This document shows positions 25,074 to 34,220 of a DNA stretch of 64,000 bases, piece after piece. Source of the DNA: Bog-473 sp049513455 (lineage in GTDB: Bacteria > Actinomycetota > Acidimicrobiia > Acidimicrobiales > RAAP-2). The translations under genes and the position numbers were made by a program. The stretch covers positions 45,715-109,714 of the forward strand of contig JBEKWB010000003.1 of NCBI GenBank assembly GCA_049513455.1, in the 5' to 3' direction. Each line of letters begins with the position of its first letter. Position 1 is the first letter of the stretch. The notes under the pieces were generated by a model. That model saw only the letters and a list, made by a program, of their open reading frames with translations, had not been told where the DNA came from and ran no database searches.

Positions 25074-27461
25074 TCAGCCGACCAGTTCCGTGGCCCGTCT
25101 CCGGGCGAAGAGAGTGGCCGAATCGGCCAGGTCTGTCTGCACCTGTCGCTGGGCCTCGAGGATCTCCTCAGCCCACAGCATCTGCAAGAGGCAGCGCAAC
25201 CGGTCACCCCGGCGCCCCTTTCGTGCTTCTTCGAACGCCTGGTGCAGCGTGCCGTGCAGCGTCTCGTCGTACGGAGGGGGCGGGTCGAGCGAGCCGCGCC
25301 GGCCGGACAGCACCTCCGCGAACTCCTCGTACCAACGGTGGCTCGACGCGTAGGAATCGCGCAGGACCGCGCCGGCGACCGACACCGATTCGAGCTCGGT
25401 CTTCCCCCGCTCGACAGGGGGCACAGGCAACGCGTCGAGCGTGTAGGCCGCCAACCGGATGCGGTTCGAGCCGGTGAAGAGATTGGCGACGTCCTCTACC
25501 GGGATCACCTTGGCCCCCCGTTCGCTGAGGAACTGACGGTAAGCGTCGTCGAGTCGCAGGTATGCGCTGTGCGAGGCCCGCTCGCCCGGCGCGGTGTCCA
25601 CCCGCCGGGACGTGCTCGTCAGGCGGTCCACGGCATCGGCCAGGTACCCGGAGCTCGCGACGAACGCATCGGCGAGGGCGCGCCCCAGCGCCGCCATGGC
25701 ACCCCGGGGCCAGAAGAGCAAGCCGACGACGACGCTCACCCCGCAACCGATTGCCACGTCCTCGATTCTGGTGAGACCCACCCTCCAGCCGATGGGTTCG
25801 ATGATGTTGAACAGAATGACGACCACCAGGGTGAACCCCGCTTGGCCGGCGGCGAAGGAGATCATCGACGGGGCGACACCCGATACCAGCACGGCGACGG
25901 GAAGCAAGGCCCACAAGGCGGCCACATGGGCCCCCACCCCGATCATGATGGCCGCGCCCACGACGAACCCCACGGCGGTCCCGCCGATGGCGCGCAGTGC
26001 GGTGGCACCGGTGCCCAGTGCATTCGATCTCAAAACGGACAAGGTGCCCAGGACCACCCAGAACCCGTGTTCGACGGCGGTGACCTCGACGACCGTCACC
26101 GCCAACGCCAGCCCCGCGGTGCCACGCACCGCGTTACGGAACCATACGGAGCGGAAGGAGAGATGCGAGGCGAGCCGTCGCCAGACCGCGATCGCGGGCG
26201 CCTCACCGGTCACGCCGAATCCGCGGTCGCCCCCGGCCGGGACGCCCGCCGCCTCGAGCGTCGCGGCAGCCACCATTGCCGTGGTGACGCCCAATACCCG
26301 GGCCTGGAAGCCCGGGTCGAGTGAGGATGCGATGCTTCCCGACTGCTCGGTACTTCCCGACTGCTCGGCGTCATCCGCTTCGCCGACCGCGACGACCCCG
26401 TCGTCGCCCGTGCCCTGAAGGTCGATGAGGGTGGACACCTCGAAGTCGATCTCGGAGTCCACCAGCCGGGCCAGCCGCCGGGTCGATTCCTGCAACTCGC
26501 GGACGCGCACCGGGTCGTCCACCGGGTGTCCGGTCCTGTCGCAGATGAGGGCGGCACAACGACGTAGTGTCTCGGCGACGGTTTCGATGATCGTGCGGAC
26601 AGGGGGGATCTCCAGGGACGAAGGCCTGGTGCCGGCCAACGTCGCGTTGCCGGCGACCCATTCGACCCGACCCACCAGCTTGGTCAGAGCGAGCGCACTC
26701 GCGGCGGCACCGGTAGCCGGGTACGGGGTGCCTGCCAACTGGCGCCGCAACAGCCCGACCTCCGACTCCATGGCCGTCTTGGCCTCAGCGACGGATCCCC
26801 CGCTCAGGTGAGCCTCGGCCAACCCGGCGACGGCGGATACGGTCGCCGACAGCCGGCGGCGCAGGTTGTCATGCCAAGGGGTCGGCCACACCAGCATGCA
26901 GGCGGTGACGCAGAACACTGCCGCAAAGGCCCAACCCAGCAGTCGAGGGCCCACGGCGCCGGCCGGCTGGGCCACCGCCACGGGCAACACGAAGAGCAGG
27001 AGCGCCGCGGTCGATGCGGTCGCAACCTGCGGCGACACGAGTCCGAGGAACAGGACGCAAAACCCCACCGCCGCCATCGCCACCACGGCGGCCACCTTGT
27101 CGGTCGAGGCGACCGTGCCCACGGCAATGAAGCAAGCCCCGACCAGCACGAGTGCCACGTAGGAGAGGAGACGGGTGCGGGTGCGGCCGGGGAAATCCAC
27201 CAGCAACAGGAGGGAGAACGAACCGAACGCCCCGAAGAGGCTGACCTGTGGGTTCGAGAACAGCACATGGGTCAGGCCGAAGACGGTGGGCATGATGACG
27301 GCGGCCCTGATCGACCGTTTGACGGCCAGGAGGCCGGGATCCTTTGCGTTGATCCAGTTGCCCATGACCGACCACGGCGGGTCACGGGCGTCACCCGCCT
27401 CGGTCATGGCGTCCGCGCCGGTCGCCGGGAGCTCCCGGTCTGTGGTGCGACTGTGGGGCAT
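25074..27461 (-). CDS. FUSC-family membrane protein (aromatic acid exporter-like)
   Basis: A 795-aa protein with two blocks of membrane helices, about residues 50-195 and 460-590, each followed by a cytoplasmic domain. This is the FUSC/YccC architecture of fusaric-acid and p-hydroxybenzoate exporters. The second block (TAGLALAVTVVEVTAVEHGFWVVLGTLSVLRS) is the best conserved part. Between them is a soluble region containing a short duplicated segment, EQSGSTEQSGS. The ATG at 27461 has AAGGGGAG very close upstream; ATG 27407 is an alternative. A role in exporting aromatic acids would suit the neighbouring Rieske operon, but that is inferred. Confidence 0.85.
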   Translation of the reverse strand: MPHSRTTDRELPATGADAMTEAGDARDPPWSVMGNWINAKDPGLLAVKRSIRAAVIMPTVFGLTHVLFSNPQVSLFGAFGSFSLLLLVDFPGRTRTRLLSYVALVLVGACFIAVGTVASTDKVAAVVAMAAVGFCVLFLGLVSPQVATASTAALLLFVLPVAVAQPAGAVGPRLLGWAFAAVFCVTACMLVWPTPWHDNLRRRLSATVSAVAGLAEAHLSGGSVAEAKTAMESEVGLLRRQLAGTPYPATGAAASALALTKLVGRVEWVAGNATLAGTRPSSLEIPPVRTIIETVAETLRRCAALICDRTGHPVDDPVRVRELQESTRRLARLVDSEIDFEVSTLIDLQGTGDDGVVAVGEADDAEQSGSTEQSGSIASSLDPGFQARVLGVTTAMVAAATLEAAGVPAGGDRGFGVTGEAPAIAVWRRLASHLSFRSVWFRNAVRGTAGLALAVTVVEVTAVEHGFWVVLGTLSVLRSNALGTGATALRAIGGTAVGFVVGAAIMIGVGAHVAALWALLPVAVLVSGVAPSMISFAAGQAGFTLVVVILFNIIEPIGWRVGLTRIEDVAIGCGVSVVVGLLFWPRGAMAALGRALADAFVASSGYLADAVDRLTSTSRRVDTAPGERASHSAYLRLDDAYRQFLSERGAKVIPVEDVANLFTGSNRIRLAAYTLDALPVPPVERGKTELESVSVAGAVLRDSYASSHRWYEEFAEVLSGRRGSLDPPPPYDETLHGTLHQAFEEARKGRRGDRLRCLLQMLWAEEILEAQRQVQTDLADSATLFARRRATELVG
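26335..26368. repeat. 18-bp direct duplication inside the FUSC gene
   Basis: CTTCCCGACTGCTCGG occurs at 26335-26350 and again at 26353-26368, a period of 18 bases. It encodes two copies of a six-residue unit (EQSGST/EQSGSI) in the linker between the membrane blocks. The change is in frame and probably arose by slippage. Confidence 0.9.
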
Positions 27462-27525
27462 CTCCCCTTCGAAACTAGTGCGTCGGACCGCACCCGGCCA
27501 CAGGGACGGCCTGCTCCAACCCGTG

Positions 27526-28797
27526 TCAGTCGGTGATCACCGGGACGGCCTCACGGCCGCTGAGCCACGGTCGACCGGCCGCGGCCACGTCGTCCCATTT
27601 CGACAAGTCGACCGACTCGCCCTGGCCCAGCTCCGCTGCGGAAGGGCCGATCCGATCCACCAGTGGTTGGAGCCGCTCTACATCGAAGCCGTAGAACTCC
27701 ACGGCGTTGAGACCGAGGATCCGGCGGGTGTCGTCCTCGGGGCAGTCCCAGAACGTCTCCCTGAGCCATTCCCGGGTGTGGGGCCACGTACCTTCGGGGT
27801 GGGGGAAGTCGTTGCCCCACATGATGTTCCCCACACCGATCTCGTAGCGACGGGCCAGTTCGCGCCTGCGGGTGTTCGACGAACCGATCTTCACATTGCG
27901 ATCGATGTACTCGCTCGGGAGCATCTTCAACTCGGGCGCGATGTGCGACATCTTCTTCGTGGCGTGCTCACGCATGTAGATGGAGTCCCACTTCCACAGA
28001 AGGTCCGGCAGCCACCAACACCCTCCTTCGGTCACCGCGAAGCGCAGGCCCGGGAAACGCTCGAACACACCCGACCACAAGAGGAAGACCAGCGGGCGCG
28101 TCGTCCACCAGATGGTCTCCGACGCGTAGATGCCGACGTGGGTCCCGTAGTCCGCACGTGCCGCCGGCCCCGTGTGGTTGTGCACCGGCATCGACAGTTC
28201 CTCGCAGACCGCCCACACCGGGTCGTAACGCCTGTCGTGGTAGGGCGCGTACGGCTGCCACAGCACCGGGATCATGATCCCTCTCAGACCGTCAGCGTGG
28301 GCGCGGCGGATTTCGGCGACCGCCTCGTCGATGTCATGGAGGATGGGGACGATGGCCAGGCCCTTGCGCCGGTCCGGGCTGTCGCGGCACAGTTCGCCGA
28401 GCCATCGATTGTGGGCTCGAGCCCCGGCCATCGCCAGGGAGGGATCGCCGTCCCCACTCAAGCCCAATCCGGCACCGAAGGGGGCGGATGCTCCGCCGCG
28501 CACGGCGTCCGCGTCGGGGAAGATGACTTCACCGACGACGCCATCGGCGTCGAGCTCCTTGTCCCGCCGGGCGGCATCCCAGCCACCGCGCAATCCTTCT
28601 TCGTTGTCCTCGTACCATTCCTGGACGAACTCGTTGTCCTCCGCGCCCATCGACTGCCGCACCGCGTCGCCTGCCGTGCGCCGAGCACGCAGATCGTCCT
28701 CGAAGGCCTCGTGGTACTCCTTCGGCAGGTAGCTCTTGTACTCCGCGTCGGGCAAGCCGGCATGGGTGTCGGCGGAAATGACCAGGTAGTTACCCAT
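27526..28797 (-). CDS. amidohydrolase-family protein (amidohydrolase_2)
   Basis: A 423-aa TIM-barrel metal-dependent hydrolase/decarboxylase of the amidohydrolase_2 group. It starts MGNYLVISADTHAGLPDAE and has MPVHNHTGPAARAD (metal His), LRFAVTEGGCWWLPDLL, and IMWGNDFPHPEGTWP carrying the conserved Asp and His. The LNAVEFYGFDVERL end is typical. Members cleave C-C or C-N bonds, often in ring-fission pathways. The ATG start overlaps the 3' end of the Rieske gene by 8 bases, so the two are translationally coupled. A paralogue lies at 37661. Confidence 0.88.
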   Translation of the reverse strand: MGNYLVISADTHAGLPDAEYKSYLPKEYHEAFEDDLRARRTAGDAVRQSMGAEDNEFVQEWYEDNEEGLRGGWDAARRDKELDADGVVGEVIFPDADAVRGGASAPFGAGLGLSGDGDPSLAMAGARAHNRWLGELCRDSPDRRKGLAIVPILHDIDEAVAEIRRAHADGLRGIMIPVLWQPYAPYHDRRYDPVWAVCEELSMPVHNHTGPAARADYGTHVGIYASETIWWTTRPLVFLLWSGVFERFPGLRFAVTEGGCWWLPDLLWKWDSIYMREHATKKMSHIAPELKMLPSEYIDRNVKIGSSNTRRRELARRYEIGVGNIMWGNDFPHPEGTWPHTREWLRETFWDCPEDDTRRILGLNAVEFYGFDVERLQPLVDRIGPSAAELGQGESVDLSKWDDVAAAGRPWLSGREAVPVITD

Positions 28798-29911
28798 TCG
28801 TCCTCACCTTTCCTTGGATGTCGACAGCCCCGGGCGAAGTTGATGGTTCGCCCCCTGCTCGTCCATTGCCCCCGTTGGGCCCGGACCCGTTTTCGGCCGG
28901 CTCGCCCGGGCAGCTGTAGAACTGCGCCACCCATCGACGGTACTCGGCGATCTCGCCGTCGCCCTTGACCAGGACAGGATGCTCGCGGAACTTCTTGTGC
29001 TCCCAGATGGGGATGTCCTGGTAGATCCCGGCTCGGGCGAACCGGTCGATCATCTCCTGTCCCAGTTCGTCACCCAGGCTGCGCGGATAGGCAAACACCC
29101 AGCGCTGATGGGTGTGCCCTTCGTCCACCGGTGACGACGCCCCCATGAAGGTGAAGCCACCAGTGATCCGTAAGACGACGTAGCCGAGCTGGAACGACTC
29201 CCGCGTGAACATCCCACCGTCCTCACGCGGGGCTTCGGTGATGCGCATCCGCCCGTCCCACTTCGTGGTCTGCTCGGGCACGGCGTCGAGGCCGTGCACG
29301 TACACGAAGTGCACCGTGTCCTGGTCGTTCTCCATCAACTCCTGCAGCGCCGTCGCGATGAAACGATCCGTGTAGATAGGACCGACCCACTCGGGATCGT
29401 CGAACTCGTCGAGCACGGGCAGTTCCCACTGGGGCGGCTCGTCATGCGCATGGTGCCACGCAAAGATCAGCCCGTTCTTCTCCACCGCCGGGAACGCCCG
29501 GACGCGCGCCTTCTCGGGGATCCGGGCCGACTTTGCGTAGGGAATCTCCACGCATACTCCCGACCCGTCGTAGCGCCATCCGTGAAACGGGCACTGCAGG
29601 CAGGCCCCCACGACCGTGCCCGGACCCGGCTCGTGCGAATCGGGTGATCCCGCGCCCACACCCAGGTGCGCGCCGAGGTGGGCGCAGTACGCGTCCACCA
29701 CGTGGGGCTGCCCACTGGCCTCCTCGCGCCAGACGACGAGGTCCCGGCCGAAGTAGTGGACGTTCTTCGTCTCGCCGGGACCGAGGTCGTCGCTCTGCGC
29801 CACGGCGAACCACCCGTTGGGCACGGGGAAGGGAAAGCGTCGTTCGTCGGCCTCGGGCCCCTTGATGCCCTGGGCCTGGATGCGACCCCATTGCGACTCG
29901 GTAAGCGTCAT
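28790..29911 (-). CDS. Rieske non-haem iron oxygenase, alpha-subunit-like
   Basis: A 373-aa ring-hydroxylating oxygenase of the KshA-like type. The Rieske 2Fe-2S ligands are C-x-H in VVDAYCAHLGAHLG and C-x2-H in CLQCPFHGWRYDGSG. The mononuclear iron site is in ELMENDQDTVHFVYVHG (D...H....H). The enzyme needs a ferredoxin/reductase partner, not encoded adjacently. ATG 29911 has GGGGGA 6 bases upstream; ATG 29923 is an alternative giving 377 aa. It is the first gene of the Rieske-amidohydrolase operon and is divergent from a TetR gene at 30135. Substrate (steroid, terpenoid or aromatic) is not determinable. Confidence 0.9.
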   Translation of the reverse strand: MTLTESQWGRIQAQGIKGPEADERRFPFPVPNGWFAVAQSDDLGPGETKNVHYFGRDLVVWREEASGQPHVVDAYCAHLGAHLGVGAGSPDSHEPGPGTVVGACLQCPFHGWRYDGSGVCVEIPYAKSARIPEKARVRAFPAVEKNGLIFAWHHAHDEPPQWELPVLDEFDDPEWVGPIYTDRFIATALQELMENDQDTVHFVYVHGLDAVPEQTTKWDGRMRITEAPREDGGMFTRESFQLGYVVLRITGGFTFMGASSPVDEGHTHQRWVFAYPRSLGDELGQEMIDRFARAGIYQDIPIWEHKKFREHPVLVKGDGEIAEYRRWVAQFYSCPGEPAENGSGPNGGNGRAGGEPSTSPGAVDIQGKVRTNG

Positions 29912-29956
29912 GGGATCCCCCATCGAGCTCGGCGCCCGGTTACGACTGTAACTCTA

Positions 29957-29969
29957 TGACGGTGTATCA
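29957..29969 (+). promoter_or_regulatory. 13-bp putative operator upstream of the Rieske operon
   Basis: TGACGGTGTATCA, with TGA/TCA palindromic ends, lies 46 bases upstream of the Rieske start, between that operon and the TetR gene. Its reverse-strand relative TAACGGTGTATTA lies in the other amidohydrolase promoter (38905-38917). Eleven of 13 positions agree, and the two differing ends change so that the end symmetry is kept. It may be bound by the adjacent TetR protein. Confidence 0.45.
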
Positions 29970-30134
29970 GAGGGCTGGGCGACCGTCAAGGTAATTTCGC
30001 CGGTGGCGGCCGCGACATGCCAGGTATATCTGCTTCCGACGCGGGGAATGGGCTCAACTGGACGCCGACTCAGGAGCGAGGTGCACCCACATGAACGAGG
30101 TCGTCAGCAGTGACGGACCGGCCGCGGCCCGGCG

Positions 30135-30767
30135 ATGAAGCGGACCGCGCGCGGGATGACCACCGAGGCCGTGCTGGCGGCCGCTACCGACATCCTCGAA
30201 CGGGACGGTCTCCTCGGCCTGAGCATGCGAAGGCTGGCCGCCGAGCTGGGCGTGAGCACATCCACCGTCTACTGGCATGTCGGGACACGTGACCAACTGC
30301 TCGACAAGCTGATCGAGCAGATCACCGATGAGCTGGGCCGCGTCCGGCCCAAGGGAAGGGACCCGGTGGAGCGGATCGGCTCCATGATCAGATCCTTGCT
30401 CAGTGAAGTGCGGGCCCGCCCCGAGCTGATCTCTCTCTCGGCGACGCAGGGACGGGGCGAGGCCATCTTCACCAAGGCCCAGGTCGCCCTCGCCCACGAG
30501 CTCGCGGCGGCCGGCGTGCACGGCGAGGACGCCGCCTTCGCCCTCTCCACCATCCTGTTCCATCTGGGAGGTTTCGTCTTGCTGGAGCACTCGCTGTCGC
30601 ACGACTATCGCGTCCGCGGGGTGACCCGATGGGCCGAGGAGGACCGGGAGCTCGACCCGGCGATGAGCGCCGGCCTCCGCCGCGGGGTGGATCTGGACCG
30701 GGTGTTCGATTTCACCCTCGGCGCCATCCTTCGCGACCTACTCGGTCACGCCGTGTCCGAGCCGTGA
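30135..30767 (+). CDS. TetR-family transcriptional regulator
   Basis: A 210-aa regulator. The N-terminal HTH is clear: AVLAAATDILERDGLLGLSMRRLAAELGVSTSTVYWHVGTRDQLLDKLI (about 12-60). The C-terminal ligand domain contains ILFHLGGFVLLEHSL and matches the TetR_C group that often follows this HTH type. It starts ATG 30135. It is divergent from the Rieske-amidohydrolase operon, the classic arrangement for a repressor of a catabolic operon. Two copies of a shared 13-bp element (29957 and 38905) are candidate sites. Confidence 0.92.
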   Translation: MKRTARGMTTEAVLAAATDILERDGLLGLSMRRLAAELGVSTSTVYWHVGTRDQLLDKLIEQITDELGRVRPKGRDPVERIGSMIRSLLSEVRARPELISLSATQGRGEAIFTKAQVALAHELAAAGVHGEDAAFALSTILFHLGGFVLLEHSLSHDYRVRGVTRWAEEDRELDPAMSAGLRRGVDLDRVFDFTLGAILRDLLGHAVSEP

Positions 30768-30906
30768 AATAACGCGTTCACGGCGTCGCTCCCGCCCTTC
30801 CCTGGGCGTCGCGGTGGCACCCTGCCGGCCACCTCAGGGCACCACGATCACCACCTGTGGGGAACATGATGCGAGGGAGGGGCAGACTCAGGAAGAAGGA
30901 GCCACA

Positions 30907-31179
30907 ATGATCACTACCTTCAAGAAGGGTGAGGAGCATGTTGCAACTCTGATTGACCTGACCAACCGCACCCACGCCGACAGCGCCGTGAGCCCCTGGG
31001 GCTACGAGCTGACCAGCGACGTCCACAACGTCGCCGTGATCGTCGCCGCCGCCTCCAAGACACTCAAGGTCAACCCCACCTGGCTGCGCTTCGTGGTCGA
31101 AAGCGGCGACTTCAGGGCATGCGTGGCCGACGAGATCGTGGCCTGGTACCTGATCGACGAACTGACCAGCGGCGGTTGA
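30907..31179 (+). CDS. hypothetical 90-aa protein
   Basis: An unrecognised small protein starting MITTFKKGEEHVATLIDLT. The helix DVHNVAVIVAAASKTLKVNPTWLRFVVESGDF and the acidic end VADEIVAWYLIDELTSGG suggest a compact helical domain. ATG 30907 is supported by GAAGGAG 6 bases upstream; the frame extends upstream without a ribosome site. It has no signal or membrane segment. It stands alone between the TetR gene and the convergent zwf gene. Codon use looks like its neighbours. The upstream 130 bases contain a GGTGG/CCACC hairpin but no strong promoter. Confidence 0.65.
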   Translation: MITTFKKGEEHVATLIDLTNRTHADSAVSPWGYELTSDVHNVAVIVAAASKTLKVNPTWLRFVVESGDFRACVADEIVAWYLIDELTSGG

Positions 31180-31205
31180 GCCGGCCGGCCGAAGGACCGG
31201 GCGCC

Positions 31206-32630
31206 TCACTCGCCGAGGTGCCAGGCGCCGGGCTTGGCCAGTTCGGCCGCTTCGGCAGGGCCCCACGACCCTTTGGCGTAGGGGATCGGCTCGGGCTTGT
31301 TACCGAGGATTCCCGCGGCCACCGTCCACACATGGGCCAGGCCGTCCGGCCGGGTGAACAGCGAGCGGTCGCCCATCAGCACATCATGCAGGAGGCGGGA
31401 GTACGCCGGCAGCGCCGGGGTGTGAAAGCCGGTGCCCAGCGGGATGGTCACCGTGGACGTCGCGAGGGTCATGGTGGGTCCCGGTTCCTTGACCACAAGG
31501 GACAGTTGGACGTCTCCGTCGCCGGAGAGCTCGAAGTCCAGGAAGCTGGCTCCCAGCGGCTGCCCCGGGAGGCCCTCGACGGGGTCCTTGAAGAGCACGG
31601 TGACCCGTTGATGGCTCTCGGCCAGGCACTTGCCGGTACGGAGAAGGAACGGGACACCCCTCCACCGGGGGTTGTCGACCCAGAGCCGAGCGGCCACGAA
31701 CGTCTCGGTGCGGGAGTCGGGTGCCACGCCTGCCGTGTCCCTGTAGCCCTCGTACTGGCCCACCACGACGTCGGACCGCGTGAGCGGTCGGAAGCAGGCG
31801 ATGACCCTCTCGCGCTCTTCGGCCAGGCATTCGGGTTCGAGGCAGTGGGGCGACTCCATCGCCACCTCACCCGCCACTTGGAAGAGATGGGTCACCAGCA
31901 TGTCGAGAATGGCGCCGGTGGACTCGTAGAAGGAGGCCCTCATGGCCACGTCGAGCGTCTCGGGCACGTCGATCTGGACGCTCGCGATGTGCCTGTTGTC
32001 CCATGCTCCGGCGAACAAGCCATTGGCGAACCGCAGCACGTGGATGTCCTGGGTCGCCTCTTTGCCCAGAAAATGGTCGATCCGGTAGATCTGCGACTCT
32101 TCAAACGTCGCGTCGGCGATGCGATCGAGTTCTTCGAACGATGCCATCGACGTCCCGAATGGCTTTTCGTAGACCACGCGGGAACCCTCGGCGTGGGAAT
32201 CCTTGGCCAGGCCATGGGCGCCGATGGCCTCGGTCAACGGTCCGAACGCCGCCGGCGGGACGGCCATGTAGTGGATGAGTTGCGGCCGGCCGCCCATTTC
32301 GGCCTGGGCCTCCTTCAGCACGTCGAGCAGTGTCCCGGGGTCGGAACTGTCGAACCCGCCACCCGCGAAGCGCAAGCGGGCACGGAACTCGTCCCACGGT
32401 CCGGCGGCGGGTTTGGGCCCGAACTCCTCCAGGCTCTGCCGCACCCGCTCCTGGAAGTTCTCATGGGAGACATCGCCCCGTCCGTTGCCGACCAGCCTCC
32501 AGTCCTCGGGGAGGAGACCCGCGATGGCCAACCGATAAAAGGCCGGCAGCACCAACCGGTGCGCCAGGTCCCCCGTCGCCCCGTACAAGACGAAGGCGGT
32601 TGCTTCCGGAACGAGACGGGGATCGGCCAT
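31206..32630 (-). CDS. zwf: glucose-6-phosphate dehydrogenase
   Basis: This 474-aa enzyme oxidises glucose 6-phosphate to 6-phosphogluconolactone with NADP, the first step of the oxidative pentose phosphate pathway. The N-terminal Rossmann motif is FVLYGATGDLAHRLVLPAF. VVYEKPFGTS (near 155) and the active-site RIDHFLGKEATQDI (near 185) are diagnostic. C-terminal WRGVPFLLRTGKCL binds substrate. ATG 32630 has AAGGAG 9 bases upstream. No gnd, opcA or phosphogluconolactonase gene is adjacent, so this may be a stand-alone or second zwf. It converges with the small gene at 30907. Confidence 0.95.
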   Translation of the reverse strand: MADPRLVPEATAFVLYGATGDLAHRLVLPAFYRLAIAGLLPEDWRLVGNGRGDVSHENFQERVRQSLEEFGPKPAAGPWDEFRARLRFAGGGFDSSDPGTLLDVLKEAQAEMGGRPQLIHYMAVPPAAFGPLTEAIGAHGLAKDSHAEGSRVVYEKPFGTSMASFEELDRIADATFEESQIYRIDHFLGKEATQDIHVLRFANGLFAGAWDNRHIASVQIDVPETLDVAMRASFYESTGAILDMLVTHLFQVAGEVAMESPHCLEPECLAEERERVIACFRPLTRSDVVVGQYEGYRDTAGVAPDSRTETFVAARLWVDNPRWRGVPFLLRTGKCLAESHQRVTVLFKDPVEGLPGQPLGASFLDFELSGDGDVQLSLVVKEPGPTMTLATSTVTIPLGTGFHTPALPAYSRLLHDVLMGDRSLFTRPDGLAHVWTVAAGILGNKPEPIPYAKGSWGPAEAAELAKPGAWHLGE

Positions 32631-32766
32631 GGGTGGCGCTCCTTGCGTGAATGAACCAGCGTCGCACAACGGTGAGCCGTCTCGTCGCGACGCGGCGGCA
32701 GTTTAACCGAGCGGCGTTCCGGTCAGACCGGCTGGCCGCCGTTGCGCCACGACGCCCAGCGGCGGC

Positions 32767-32939
32767 TTACTTCTTCACCGCGTCCTTGAGCTTCTCGCCG
32801 GCCTGCTTCAGGTGCCGACCACCTGGTCACCTTTGCCCTGGGCCTCGAGGGAGCGGTCACCAACGGCCTTACCCGTCGCTTCCTTGACGTGCCCCTTGGC
32901 CGTCTGAACCTTGTCCTTCGCCTTGTCGGTGGCGCTCAT
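32767..32939 (-). pseudogene. CsbD-family stress protein, frameshifted
   Basis: The first frame starts ATG 32939 (GGAG 8 bases upstream) and reads MSATDKAKDKVQTAKGHVKE and then AVGDRSLEAQGKGDQVVGT before a TGA at 32808-32810. The expected CsbD ending LKQAGEKLKDAVKK follows at once in another frame and stops at 32767. One missing base near 32811-32816 explains it. CsbD proteins are about 60-aa, highly charged, stress-induced and of unknown mechanism. As written, the product is 43 aa and lacks the last quarter. It could be real loss or a sequence error. Confidence 0.8.
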
Positions 32940-33290
32940 GCGATTCTCCAATCCGTCGAGCGGTCTCGTCCCTACCTACCCGGTCGGGGGGGTCGGCAAA
33001 CTGAAGGGAGGAAACGGAGGCGCGTTCACGTGAGCCCGGGGACCGGCGTGGCGAGCCGGCGCGTGGCGACGTCCAGATCGGCTTCGAACGGGACGCGCCT
33101 GCGGGTCCATGACCACATGGTGCCGCACGTACCGACGCCCTCGTCAATCCACCCGGGGGCGCCGCCGGACCGATCATGACCCTGGAGCAGCGGGGTCTTC
33201 CCGCGGCGTCGCCTCTCCGGCAGGGAATAGGGGGGCGTCCCGCGTTGCTGGACTCTTCAGCGGCGATGCACACGACTGATGGAGGCTCCG
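32940..33290. other. intergenic interval without a recognisable gene
   Basis: About 350 bases between the csbD-like gene and the quinone oxidoreductase. Open frames on both strands give Arg/Pro-rich products with no ribosome sites. The interval should carry both divergent promoters, but I see no strong consensus boxes or inverted repeats. Confidence 0.5.
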
Positions 33291-34211
33291 ATGACCAAGG
33301 CGGTGCGATTCGACAGATACGGTGGTACGGACGTTCTGTACGTGGCGGACGTCGACGTCCCGTCCCCGGCGGCGGGCGAGGTTGTCGTCAAGGTGGAGGC
33401 CGCGGGGATCAACCCGGGTGAGGCGTCCATCCGCAAGGGGCTGTTGGATGCGGTGTTCCCCGCCACCTTCCCCTCCGGGCAGGGCAGTGATCTGGCCGGT
33501 GTCGTTCATCTGCTCGGAGACGGCGTGACGGGATTCTCGGTGGGAGACGAGGTGTTGGGATGGTCCTGGCAGCGCTCCAGCCAGGCCGAGTACGTGTCGG
33601 TGCCGACCGGTCAGCTCATCTTCAAACCGCCGGCACTGTCATGGCCCGTGGCGGGTTCCCTGTACGTCGCGGGGGTGACGGCCTACGCAGCCGTACGGGC
33701 CGTTTCGGTCCGACCGGGAGAGACGGTGGTCGTCTCGGCCGCGGCGGGCGGCGTGGGGACGCTGGTGGTCCAGCTCCTGAAGGTGAAGGAGGCGCACGTG
33801 ATCGGCATCGCCTCGGAGCCCCACCATGACTGGTTGCGGTCGCACGGCGTGACGCCGGTGTCCTACGGCGACGACCTCGGGGAGCGGATCGTTGCGCTCG
33901 TGCCGAATGGGGTCGACGCGTTCATCGACCTCTTCGGACCGCAGTACCTGCGTCTCGCCGTCGAACTGGGTGTGCCACGTGACCGGATCGAGACGATCAT
34001 CGCCTTCGACGCCGCCAAGGAGTACGGGACGAAGGCGGAAGGAAGTGGCGATGCCTCGACGACGGAGATCCTGGCGGAAGTGGCCGAACTGGTGGCCTCG
34101 GGGCAGATTGAGGTACCCATCGCCGCCACCTACCCCCTCGAGAGGGTGAAGGACGCGTATGACGAGCTCGAGAAGCGCCACACCCGGGGCAAGATCGTCC
34201 TGATCCCCTGA
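33291..34211 (+). CDS. NADPH:quinone oxidoreductase / zinc-independent MDR dehydrogenase
   Basis: A 306-aa medium-chain dehydrogenase/reductase. It starts MTKAVRFDRYGGTDVLYVAD, a QOR-type N-terminus, followed by AAGINPGEASIRKG, FPSGQGSDLAGVV and the nucleotide-binding motif VVSAAAGGVGTLVVQLLK. No zinc-ligand cysteines are present, as expected for quinone reductase-like members. The C-terminal YPLERVKDAYDELEKRHTRGKIVL is typical. ATG 33291 was chosen because ATGGAGG lies 5 bases upstream; an in-frame ATG at 33279 is part of that ribosome site. The acceptor is unknown. Confidence 0.9.
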   Translation: MTKAVRFDRYGGTDVLYVADVDVPSPAAGEVVVKVEAAGINPGEASIRKGLLDAVFPATFPSGQGSDLAGVVHLLGDGVTGFSVGDEVLGWSWQRSSQAEYVSVPTGQLIFKPPALSWPVAGSLYVAGVTAYAAVRAVSVRPGETVVVSAAAGGVGTLVVQLLKVKEAHVIGIASEPHHDWLRSHGVTPVSYGDDLGERIVALVPNGVDAFIDLFGPQYLRLAVELGVPRDRIETIIAFDAAKEYGTKAEGSGDASTTEILAEVAELVASGQIEVPIAATYPLERVKDAYDELEKRHTRGKIVLIP

Positions 34212-34220
34212 GGCGTCGCG

